This document shows, piece by piece, positions 25,713-35,342 of a stretch of DNA of 64,000 nucleotides. A program made the translations under genes and the position numbers. Numbering within the stretch: the first letter of the stretch is position 1; each line of letters opens with the position of its first letter. The notes beneath the pieces were generated by a model, which saw only the letters and a program-made list of their open reading frames with translations, was not told where the DNA came from and made no database searches. The DNA is taken from contig CM038045.1 in NCBI GenBank assembly GCA_021397845.1, positions 200,678,631-200,742,630 of the forward strand, written 5' to 3'. The stretch comes from Areca catechu. Lineage: Eukaryota; Streptophyta; Magnoliopsida; Arecales; Arecaceae.

Positions 25713-27898
25713 ATGGCTCCTTCGGGCCGACACCCTCGACCCTCTAGCAACCTGAATGAGGTAGGCCCCTCCTGGCCGAGGACTCCATCTTCCAATGAGG
25801 AAGATGAAGTCCCCTCGAAGTTCGGAGGTGCCTGCATCCTGGCGGGATAGTCATAGGAAGCCCTAGGACTCCTGCCGCTCCTTCTGTCCCTACCGTCGCC
25901 CCTTTGGCGCGGCAGCGGCTTCGACCGATCCTTCCGGCATTGTTTCGACAATGACTGAAAAGGACCTTTCCTTGATCCGAGAAACATACGGGGTCCCAGA
26001 TTTCATCCGGCTCTCTCTCCCGAGACCAGGGGAGCAGGCTGGCTCAAGCGGTCCGGGTCGGATCGCCTTTTACGAAGAGTTCCTTATCGGGGCCTTCATT
26101 TTTCTCTTCACCCCTTCTTTCTTTCTTTCCTTAGCCACTTTTGCCTCGTGCCGGCCCAGTTGACTCCCAATGCCATTAGGGTCATCTCTGGCTTCATTGT
26201 CTTCTGCTACTTTCACGGGTTTGTCACCCATTTATCTTTGTTTAAGGCTCTTTTCACCTTGAAACACCACCCTACCGATGACGGGTGATGGTTCCTTTCT
26301 CCCCGACCCAAGTGCCTCCGATTCGACCTCTCCACTAAAATCAAGGGATGAAAGAATCGGTATTTCTTCGCTCGTCGACTAGGTCTGGAGCGATCCGGAC
26401 CGGTTCCCGAACCGTAACTCCCAGGCGGAGCCGGCTGACTGGGAAGTCTTCACCCAACTGATCAGCGATGAGCTCCCCTCTCTCGAGGTTTTACTAATGG
26501 AGCAGAACTTATTCGAGGTCGTGATCAGCCCGATCTGAGAGCTTGGTGAGTTTTCACTGAGGATGTCTCCACGTCTCTCTCTCTCTCTCTCTTTTTGAGG
26601 CTGACACTCTTTTACCTTTTTTCTTCTTTTTTGTAGGGATGAAGTATTTCGCGGAGAACCTGATGGAGTCTGCCCGTAAGAGGAGCGCTTCAGCCGGGCC
26701 TAGGGAGACTACGTCGAAGAGGGCCTGGGTGGATACCGATCGATGGGCCCGGCCCACTTTGACTTCGGGCCGAGGGTGGCTGATCCCGCCCCCCGACCCC
26801 CTCAGTAGCGGGTTCCCGTCCTAAAGATCGTCAACGTCGATGAGGGGAGGGCAGGCGAGCGGCCCACCTCACCTCCAGCATGACCGACCAGGGCGATGGG
26901 ACCTCCGGTAACGGTCGAGGTCCTTTCATGGTCTTCGTCACTAGTTGCCCAGGAGGCCCTGACCCCGACTTCCTCCAGACCTATGAATGCACCGACACGG
27001 GTTTCGCTGAATGCTTCAGTCATCCGGGACATCGAGTTGGTGGGGTGGATGATGGAGTATGCCGTCTAGCCTCAAGATTGCCGCATGAAGGGAGGCCGGG
27101 ACTACGCGACAGCACTCCAAGGAATCCTCCCTCAGCTTTTCTTAGTAAGTACCTGGCCTTTTAATGTTCCAGTCAAATTACGAAGGGACTAACCTCTTTC
27201 TTCAATGCAGATCGAGACTGACGTGCTACTGCTCTAGAAATTTTGCGCCAGCTGGGTGAAGAGGGAGGTCGAGAAGGAGAAGAGACTGGCCAACTTCGCG
27301 GCCGATGAGAAGGACCTGATTGAGAAGGGGCAGGAGATGAAGGAGACCAACAAGCTCCTTCACCGAGATCTGTCCCGGACTGAGGGGCGCAACATGGACC
27401 TCGAGGCATCCTTGTCCGAGGAGAAGGCATGGGTGAGGCGCCGTGCCAAGGAGACCGCAGCGAAGATCTCCCGCCTGGATGGGCGATCCCGGACCCTTGA
27501 GGCTCGGGTCAACGAGGTCTTGGCGGACTTGGCGGCGGCGAACGATAAGGCACAAGGCACCTTGGCACTGATGAAGGCCGCCAAGAAGGAGGCCCTCAAA
27601 GCCGTGTCCAAGTTCCGGGCATCGCCGGAGTTTGAGGATGAGGTCCACGAAGCAGTCGTGGACTCATCATCAAGGGGTTTGAAGCCTGCTCAGAGAGGGT
27701 GGCTTTGATGTACCCGGAGCTCGATCTGGGGGGAGTCGTCATCGACGACGGCGAAGATCGGCCTGAAGAAGTGGGGGCTGGAGTGGCCGAGGAGGCGATC
27801 GCCGAGCAGCCGGCTGAGCAGGAGGAAGCACCGGCGGAGATCCAAGGAGCTGATGGTCCACCAGCGCACCGGCCCCGGAAGGAGCCGGCAGCCCAGTG
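25713..27898 (+). pseudogene. Antisense gene of gypsy element 1 with Transposase_28-like segment
   Basis: The likely start is ATG 25713 (MAPSGRHPRPSSNLNEVGPS). A middle part reads QLTPNAIRVISGFIVFCYFH then LFTLKHHPTDDG-WFLSPRP, resembling the plant family called Transposase_28 or putative gypsy-type transposon protein. The 3' part (27256-27660) is a charged coiled coil, for example KLLHRDLSRTEGRNMDLEAS. Two probable introns are 26546-26636 and 27145-27210; both have GT-AG ends and counterparts in element 2. It runs opposite to pol and lies between integrase and the 3' LTR, where antisense ORFs of Tat elements sit. In-frame stops near 26288 and 27235, and a frameshift near 27660 that moves the frame to the MYPELDLGGVVIDD tail, show decay. 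Its function is unknown. Confidence 0.75.
26573..26593. repeat. (CT)n microsatellite
   Basis: A pure run of ct dinucleotides lies within the first probable intron of the antisense gene. Confidence 0.9.
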
Positions 27899-28189
27899 AT
27901 TTCCGAGGTCATCCTTGTATTTAGCATAGGATTTTTGTTTTGTCTTTGGGGTCACCTGGCCTGTCGGGGATCCCCCAAGTTGTAAAAAGTCTCATGAATT
28001 TAATGAAGTACCTTTTGTTCCTTCTCATTTCTGTATTCCAGCCTTCTACTTTGGTTCACTGTGCTTTTTATAATGTCAGGAACTTTGGTTTTGTTTGACC
28101 CCAAGTTCGATCCTCCCTGGGATGCCTTAGTTGTTGCAGTGACTTAGAGAAAAAATTGGAAGCCTTTAAAGTGGTCGCATATACTGGAC

Positions 28190-28660
28190 TGAAACTTCTG
28201 CTGGAAGACTCCGGGAACTCGCCAGGCGCCAGTGGCCCTCAGGTTCCCATCCTGGGGTGCCGGGCTTGAAGAGTTCCGGTCTTGAGTTACCGGGCTTCAT
28301 GAGTTTCTGGTGCCGGGGTTTCCGGTCTTTAGGTGCCGGGCTTCTGGAGTTTCTGGTGCCGGGATTTTCGATCTTGAGATACCAGGCTTGAAGAGTTTCT
28401 GGTCTTGAGTTACTGGCTTCATGAGTTTCTGGTATCGGGGTTTCCAGTCTTTAGGTGCCGGGCTTCTAGAGTTTCCGGTCTTTAGGTGCCGGGCTTCTAG
28501 AGTTTCCGATCTTTAAGTGTTGGGCTTCTGAAGTTTTCGGTCTTGAGGTGCCGGGCTTAAAGAGTTTCTGGTCTTGAGTTACCGGGCTTTATGAGTTTCT
28601 GATGCCGAGGTTTTCGATCTTTAGGTGCCGGGCTTCTAGAGTTTTCGATCTTTGGTCGCC
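28190..28660. repeat. Minisatellite between the antisense gene and pol
   Basis: Irregular repeats of about 30 bp built from gtgccgggcttctagag and tttccggtcttta words. They fill the gap between the 3' end of the + strand antisense gene (27898) and the 3' end of minus-strand pol (28798), that is, between convergent units. Confidence 0.8.
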
Positions 28661-28797
28661 AGTCATGGGGTCGGCGACAGCGTTCCTGCGAGACAGATGC
28701 AACCGTTGTGCTAAAGAAAATTTTATTATTAATGGGAGAAAGTCTTACATCATTGGTAGTACATCCTCAAGTTTCCAGCATTCCAGGTCCATGGAAA

Positions 28798-29815
28798 TCA
28801 GGCTCCATTGAGCTCGGCGAGGTAGTAGGCCCCGTGAGGAAGGACCTTGACCACTCTATAGGGGGCTTCCCAGTTCGGAGAGAGCTTGCCGCATTCCCGG
28901 TGTTGGGAGGCTTCTGCCCGTTGCAGTACCAGGTCGCCCGAGCAAAACTTCTTCGGCTTCACCCTGGAGTTATAATATCGGGCCATCCGTTGCCGGTAAG
29001 CCACCATCCGAAATCGAGCCTGTCCCTTGTTTCTTTAAGGAGGTCTAGGTTAAGTAAGAGCCAAGTTGGGTTCTCAGCTTCATCATATTGCTCCACTCAT
29101 AGTATTGGCAAACTTAGCTCCACCGGGATCACTGCCTTCGTGTCGAAGACGAGATTGAATGGAGTCTCATCCGTGGCCGTTCGGGGCATTGTGTGGTACG
29201 TCCACAGGATACTGGGGAGTTCTTCGGCCCATCTACCTTTGGCTTAGTCTAGTCTGGTCTGGAATCCTTGAAGGATGGTCCGGTTAGTCACCTCAGCCTC
29301 TTCGTTGGTCTGAGCATGAGCCACCGAGGTGAAGCAGTGGTGGATGCCGAGGTTGTTGTAGAACCCCTTGAACTCCCGATTGTCGAACTGCCGTCCGTTA
29401 TCGGTGATGATGGTGTGAGGGAGTCCGATGCGGCATATGATTGACTTCCAGAAGAACTTGTGAAGTTAGCCTTTGTGATCCATGCTAGCGGTTCGGCCTC
29501 GACCCATTTTGTGAAGTAGTCGATGGTAACTATGACAAACTTGCATTGCTCGAGTGCGGGAGGAAAAGGACCAAGGATGTTCATGCCCCACTGGGCAAAT
29601 GGCTAGGGGGTAGAGAGCTAGGAGAGTGGTGCAGCCGGCTGGTGTTGCATGATAGCGTGACGTTGGCAGTGGTCACACTTCTTGACGAAGTTGGCTATAA
29701 CCTCCCTCATTGTTTCCTAATAGTATCCCTAGTGGAGGGCCTTGTATGCCAAAGTTCTGCCTCTTATATGATTCCCGTAAAGGCCATCGTGTATCTCTTA
29801 GAGTACGACCGCCGT
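28798..29815 (-). pseudogene. Integrase of gypsy element 1
   Basis: The minus strand gives a zinc-binding HHCC region (EIHDGLYGNHIRGRTLAYKA and KKCDHCQRHA). The catalytic core follows, with IDYFTKWVEAEPLA and TIITDNGRQFDNREFKGFYN. The C-terminal part includes RMARYYNSRVKPKKFCSGDL and PNWEAPYRVVKVLPHGAYYL. Integrases insert the cDNA into the host genome. Stops between the zinc region and the core, and a frameshift near 29460, break the frame. Confidence 0.9.
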
Positions 29816-30460
29816 CTCTGAGGGTCTCATGCATTTCAGGAGTGGGTAAGAGTAGGACCTTCGGTAGAGTTGTCCGTCCATCAGCACGAAGCGCGCAGCC
29901 TTCCTTTTAATGAGCCCAACCTCCACGCGATCTTCGGGCAAGGTATCGTCGGTGATGTACCTAACATACTTGTCCATCCAGCTGGGCTCTGAGTGCTTCG
30001 TAGCTTGGAGTTTGGAGATGCTCGATATAGGTGCGACCCAGGGATGAGTCCGGCAGGGTCGCCAATCGGGAGAGGGCATCAGCGCGAGTGTTTTCTCCGT
30101 ATGGGATGTGGGAGATGCTGAATCGCTTGAAACCCGCTGCACTAGTGGTACCAGCTCAAGGTACTTCAATATTTGAGGATCCCAGGCCTCAAATTCTCCT
30201 GAGACTTGCCTGGCCACCAATTGTGAGTCAGTGAAGACCCTCATATTGGGCACGCCCAGCTTGCGAGAGACTCTCAGTCCCGTGAGGAGCGCTTCATACT
30301 CAGCTTGATTATTGGTGGCAGCAAACTGGAAATGGAGTGCACACTCGATGATGACTCCTTTGCTATTAGCGAGAATGAGTCCAGCTCCACTTCTCCCGAA
30401 GTTGGATGCTTCGTCCACATGCAGGACCCAGATGTGCCCCTCCAGTTCAGGTGCCGTCTG
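29816..30460 (-). pseudogene. Second (archaeal-type) RNase H of gypsy element 1
   Basis: The minus-strand frame includes the VDEASN start with a catalytic-type Asp, SGAGLILANSKGVIIE, NNQAEYEALLTGLRVSRKLG and FTDSQLVARQVSGEFEA. The D, E, D spacing is that of RNase H. It follows a first RNase H in the RT-linked region, and such a doubled arrangement is known for Tat-lineage gypsy elements. The downstream linker leads into integrase. Confidence 0.85.
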
Positions 30461-30466
30461 TTGCTT

Positions 30467-30970
30467 CTAGGGGATCTCTGCTAGTTCCTCACTCAGGCCT
30501 GCATACTCGACCAGGAAGTCAGCTAGTACCTGAGCCTTCATGGATGACCTCGGCCAGTAGGTGATGTCGAACTTGCTAAGCTTCAGTGCCCACTTCGCCA
30601 GATGTCTAGAGGTATCAGGGTGGCTCAATATGGCCTTCAGCGGTTGATCCATCAGAACCGCGATTGGGTGTGCTTGGAAGTAGGGCCTGAGTCATTGGAC
30701 AGAGATGATGAGTGCAAAAATTAACTTCTCGGAGCGAGAGTACTTGACCTCGGCATCGTGGAGAAGCTTGCTTGTATAATACACCGGTCTCTGGACACCA
30801 TCCCTGTCCGTGCGGACCAGGACCGAGCTGATGGCTCCCAGGGTGACCGCCATGTACAGGAGGAGCTCCTCTCCGTCTTGTGGCCGAGAGAGCAAAGATG
30901 GTGACATCAGGATCTTCTTCAGCTCCTCGAAGGCCTCCTGGCACTCCTTCGGCCAGGTAAGGTCATGCAT
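30467..30970 (-). pseudogene. RT-linked (first) RNase H region of gypsy element 1
   Basis: Minus-strand blocks include WPKECQEAFEELKKILMSPS, ELLLYMAVTLGAISSVLVRT, RPVYYTSKLLHDAEVKYSRS and KWALKLSKFDITYWPRSSMK, in the order usual after a gypsy RT. An in-frame stop near 30692 and a frame break upstream separate it from its neighbours. Confidence 0.85.
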
Positions 30971-31038
30971 CTTCTGTAGTGCCTTAAAGAAGGGTTGGCA
31001 GTGGCCAGCAGATCATGAGATGAAACGGCTCAGGGCTG

Positions 31039-31930
31039 CTATACGGCCAGTGAGGCGCTGAACCTGCTTCTTGGAGATGTGCTGGTCCATATTAAGAATC
31101 GCTCAGACCTTCTCTGGGTTGGCCTCGATTTTTTTTGGGTGACCATGAAGCCCAGGAACTTTTCAGCTGCCATGTCGAAGGCGCACTTTGCCGGGTTCAA
31201 CTTCATTTGGTAAAGGCAAACATTGCAGAAGGTCTCCGTCAGATCATCGTCGTGGTCCGAGGTTAGCCTGCTCATGATGAGCATATCGTCCATGTACACC
31301 TGCATGTTGTGACTAATCTGGTCTTTAAAGACCTTGTTGACCAGCCACTGATACGTGGCGTCAGCGTTCTTCAGGCCGAACAGCATCATTCTGTAGCAGT
31401 AGGTCCCACGATCCGTGATGAAGGTAGTGTGCTCATCGTCCTTCGAATGCATTCTGATTTGGTTGTACCCAGAGAATGCATCCATGAAGGAGAGTAAGCG
31501 GTGCCCTGAGATAGCATCCACGAGCTGGTCGATCTTCAGAAGGAAAAAGCTATCTTTTGGGCAAGCACGGTTGAGGTCGGTGTAGTCTATACAGATCCTC
31601 CACTTCCCGTTGCTCTTCTTGACCATGACCACGTTCGCTAACTAGCTAGGATACTGCACTTTGCGAGCGAACCCGGTCGCAAGGAGCTTCTCCACTTCGT
31701 CGTTGATCGCCTTCTGCCTCTTCGAGATAAAACTCCTTTTTTTTACCGGACTGGACGACACTTCGGGTCAACATTCAACCTGTGAGTGATGATGTCGGGG
31801 GGAATCCCTGGCATATTAGCTGCGCTCCAGGCGAATACGTCTGCGTTCACCTGGAGGAAACTCAACAAGCGAGCTCATTCATCCTCTGGTAGCTGGGCTC
31901 CTACCTGCACCATCTTCAGTGGATCCGAGC
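31039..31930 (-). pseudogene. Reverse transcriptase of gypsy element 1
   Basis: The minus strand carries VMVKKSNGKWRICIDYTDLN, ACPKDSF, LLSFMDAFSGYNQI and the catalytic YMDD (QVYMDDMLIMS). Upstream coding (SFLQVNADVFAWSAANMPGI) extends to about 31930 and abuts the right LTR, so no gag or protease remains. Stops occur at about 31645 and in the upstream segment. The order RT, RNase H, integrase identifies Ty3/gypsy. Confidence 0.92.
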
Positions 31931-31935
31931 CTTAC

Positions 31936-33714
31936 TGTCATGGCCTGCATCTGTGATATGGCATTGGATGTCAGTCCCTTTATTCCGAAATCCTGCGATT
32001 CCCGATCCTACAAAATAGAATTAGAGACCCGGGACGGGGATTCCGGTGAGGGCACTCCGACAATCAAGTCAGTGGATGGTAAAGAGGAACAGATCCCCCA
32101 AGATGGATTCCACTTCAGTCACCATGCTTAGAGGAGAGTTTTCAATAGAGAATTGAATAAAAAAGTTAAAGAGGGGGATGCTCGAGTCGTGGCCGTTATG
32201 TCCGTTAGGACTCTCTCCAGGAGTCTTTTGGAAAGTCTCCGTGCCTTCTCTTCGTCCGTTCTCCCTTTTTTGGACTTGTCCTCGTGCTCCCCGACGAAGT
32301 TGCTTATCTTTTTTTTTTTCCCGTTCCCCCCGTTCAGTGTCCTTTTAGATCATTAGTCCTCCTAGTGCCTCAATTCTCGCCCTCCGAGGGGCTCAGGGGT
32401 CAACGAAGCCTGTTGGAAGCGCTCTTGAGGTCATTACCCCTTATAGTAGGGAGTTAAGCTGTGAACCTTGTTTTCCCAGTGGACTATCACCACTGGAAAA
32501 ATTTTGCAGGGCCTCGATCCGGTGTGGTCGCCTTCGGGTCTGAAGCTTCTAATGCGGCCTTCTCTTTCCTGGCGGTTCAGTTGGTCGGCTGCAGGATCTG
32601 ATACCTCGATTGGGGTGCCCTTCCCTAACTTGTACAAATGAGGGTAGCCGCGCCTTTCTAGCCTTGGGGCGCCGTACTGCGAGTGCCGCACTATGCGCGT
32701 TAGCTTCGCTGAAAGTCTCGGTGTCTGCGCCTTCATTCTTTTCCATGCTTCTAAGGAGAGGGCTTGTCTCCGGTTGAGGTGGGCTTGACCCTTGGGGAGC
32801 CACCTGGCGAAGGAGCGAAGAGGCCTCCACTTCGATCGAGGTGGGCTCGACCCTTGGGGAGCCACCTGGCAAAGGAGCGGAGAGGGCTCCACTTCAGTCG
32901 AGGTGGGCTCGACCCTTAGAGAGCGACATGGTGAGGGAGCGGAGAGGGCTCCACTTCGACCGAGATGGACTCGACCCTTGGGGAGCCACTTGGTGAAGGA
33001 GCGGAGAGGGCTCGACTCCGGTCAAGGTGGCTCGACCCTTGGGGAGCCACCTGGCGAAGGAGCGAAGAGGGCTCCACTTCGGCCAAGATGGGCTCGACCC
33101 TTGGGGAGCCACCTGGCGAAGGAGTTGGGAGGGCTCGACTTCGGCCGAGGTGGGCTCGACCCTTGGGGAGCCACCTGGCGAAGGAGCGGAGAGGGCTCGA
33201 CTCCGATCGAGGTGGGCTCGACCCTTGGGGAGCCGCATGGCGAAAGAGCGGAGAGGACTCCACTTCGGTCGAGGTAGGCTCGACCCTTGGGGAGCCACAT
33301 GGTGACTCGACCCTCGGAGAGGGCTCCACTTTGGCTGAGGCGGACTCAACCCTCGGGGAGTTACCTGGCGAAGGAACGGAGAGGGCTCCACTTCGGTCGA
33401 GGCGGACTTGATTCTCGGGGAGCCACCTGGCAAAGAAGCGGAGAGGGCTCGACTCCGACCGAGACGGACTCGATCCTTGGGGAGCCATATGGCGAAGGAG
33501 CGAAGAGGGCTCCACTTCGACCAAGGCAGACTTGACCCTTGGGAAGCCACCTGGCGAAGGAGCGGAGATGGCTCGACTCTGGCCGAGGCGGACTCGACCC
33601 TCGGGGAGCCACCTGGCGAAGGAGCTTGGAAAGATGTCCGACATGGCGACGCGTACTTGCCTTCCTGCCAAATAGATCCGAGGTGTACTCCATGTCAGCG
33701 ATCTTGCTACATCA
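31936..33714 (-). repeat. 5' LTR of gypsy element 1
   Basis: Homologous to 23175-25154 from tgtcatggcctgcat to the terminal ctacatca. Its outermost bases at the pol side (the TGTTGACC of the other LTR) appear lost in the deletion that joined it to pol. It carries its own 62-bp array at about 32770-33631. Confidence 0.85.
32770..33631. repeat. 62-bp tandem array inside the 5' LTR (about 14 units)
   Basis: Same unit as at 24036-25065 but with about three fewer copies and one shortened unit near 33300 (gtgactcgaccctcggagag). The copy-number difference shows that the two LTR arrays have changed independently since insertion. Confidence 0.92.
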
Positions 33715-35240
33715 AGTATATTTAGAATTATTAATATATAAAATAGTTCCACTTTAAAATAATAAAATATATTTTGAATAGTATCTAGGTAGTGGTTTAA
33801 TGAGTCTTTCAATTCACATATCTTGTGGCATGGTATAACTGCAATGTTTTTATGACATAAATATATCTACTTCTTTTTTAATAACCAATCGACTATATTC
33901 GCACACTCCATTAAGACATTGTAAGGATATCTTTTATAACATTGGCATTATAAGCATGAGGGATGTATATACAAATATTAAGAATTTGAACTTATCATAT
34001 ATGTCTTTAAATCATCTACTTTTCTAGTTAGCAGAACTAGTTCATAATTACAAGAATTACAAATGGATAATCAAAATTAGTCTAGAGTGTTTTTATCCTG
34101 TAAAGAAGTTTGAATTTTTAAATAATGGCTAGTTTATGAAGAATGGTCTTAGAAAGAAGGAACTCTATCTATCTCATGTATATTAATTTTAGGAGGTTAT
34201 ATATGACTAGATTTATCATCTCATAAAATGTAAGCTACGGAGATATTGATCTAAGCTACTCGAAGCACAGAGGGATACATATAGTGTATATAGGAGGACT
34301 GTATGTAAGATATTTTTATTTTTCTTGGCGATGTCTTAACCTCCTTTGATCTAGATCAGGCACACGAATAATTTAAGATGGACTTGGAGATCTATTAAAT
34401 AGTGAATTGTTTTCATCATATAATAGCTACTATATAATAGAATGATAGTCAAATTACGGTCACTATTTATAACTACTTATGTTATAAATATTATAGTGCA
34501 AGATACCTCTTTTGAATTATAATAACTATTATTTTAGATTAAGATTTGGATTAATATTATGTTGCACTTTGGCAAAACACCTAATCTCTATAGTATACAT
34601 GGTATTTGTGATTTGATAGATTTTATATGCATTTAGATATACTGATATTGTTTGCTATACTTATTAGTAGGTGCGGTAATTTTTGCTTGTCATCATAATT
34701 ATTTATAGTATTTTCAATTTATGCGCGACTTTTATCTTTTAAATACTATGTTAGTACTAGTACATCATTGTTTTGTTAATGTCGACAATTTATATCACCA
34801 TAAATTTTAAATATTAGCTTTACGATTCTACATGATTTATTTATTTTTTTCATACTGTATGCAAATTTTTTAAAAAAAATTCTGGTACATAGCGTTTTCG
34901 TGTTGTAATTGTAGAAATTAGAGAAGCAAAGGTAAAAAGAGAAGCAAAGATGGGGAAGAAGGGTAAAAAAATAATTTTGACGCCTCCGTTACCTGTCATA
35001 TTTTGTATATGAAAAAATAAAAATAATAATAAATGGGGTGTACGTACGTGTATATATATATGAGAACACGGCATGTGTTTTTGCCGTCTTTCATGATATT
35101 TGAAACTGCGTCTAGAAAATGAGAACGGACGGCTAGGATTCCGCGTACGCGTAGCGTGGGACAATCCTGCTTTTGAATTTGGCGAGGATGGCGACACAAG
35201 AAAAAAAAAGAAAAAGAAAAAAAAAAAAAAAAAACTTCGC
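33715..35240. other. Intergenic and upstream region of NUP98
   Basis: AT-rich sequence without a recognisable gene separates the gypsy element from NUP98. It contains a poly-A run at about 35202-35234. A minus-strand open frame crossing 34850-35680 overlaps the NUP98 promoter and first exon and looks accidental. Confidence 0.6.
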
Positions 35241-35243
35241 CTC

Positions 35244-35251
35244 CATAAATA
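35244..35251 (+). promoter_or_regulatory. Possible TATA element of NUP98
   Basis: The word cataaata lies about 75 bp before the ATG at 35324, a plausible distance for a short 5' UTR. It is flanked upstream by the poly-A tract. There is no other support. Confidence 0.35.
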
Positions 35252-35323
35252 CCATCGCACCCTTCTGAGTGTTGTCTGTGGACCCGAACCCTCTTCGAGC
35301 GTCGAAGGAGAGAATCCGCAGCG

Positions 35324-35342
35324 ATGTTCGGTTCTACCAGTT
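35324..35342 (+). CDS. NUP98: NUP98 exon 1 (start codon)
   Basis: ATG TTC GGT TCT ACC AGT T, followed by the donor gtacgt at 35343. The MFGST start is typical of NUP98 proteins, and phase 1 fits exon 2, giving MFGSTSSFGQSSTSPFGSQ. Coding exon 1 is only 19 nt and would be missed by a size-filtered ORF search. Confidence 0.88.

Larger units (their letters stand above)
23175..33714 (-). mobile_element. Ty3/gypsy LTR retrotransposon, Tat-like, gag/PR deleted, with antisense gene (element 1)
   Basis: Long LTRs at 23175-25154 and about 31936-33714 enclose minus-strand RT, RNase H, a second RNase H and integrase in the gypsy order. A polypurine tract adjoins the left LTR. Between integrase and the 3' LTR lies a + strand antisense gene. 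The extra archaeal-type RNase H and the antisense ORF are features described for the Tat/Ogre lineage, so the lineage call is inference from those. Gag and protease are missing: RT-upstream coding sequence runs straight into the right LTR at about 31931. The flanks read ATTAT and AGTAT, a possible target duplication with one change. The pol frames carry several stops and frameshifts, so the copy is dead. Confidence 0.88.

Noticed and set aside
23182..33719. A clean target-site duplication for gypsy element 1
   Set aside because: The flanks read ATTAT and AGTAT, which match at four of five positions only if the LTR starts at 23175; treated as possible, not proven.
32434..33812. Open frames up to 298 codons on the minus strand and 161 on the plus strand
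   Set aside because: The same 62-bp array in the right LTR; the 298-codon frame simply crosses the array and its flank.
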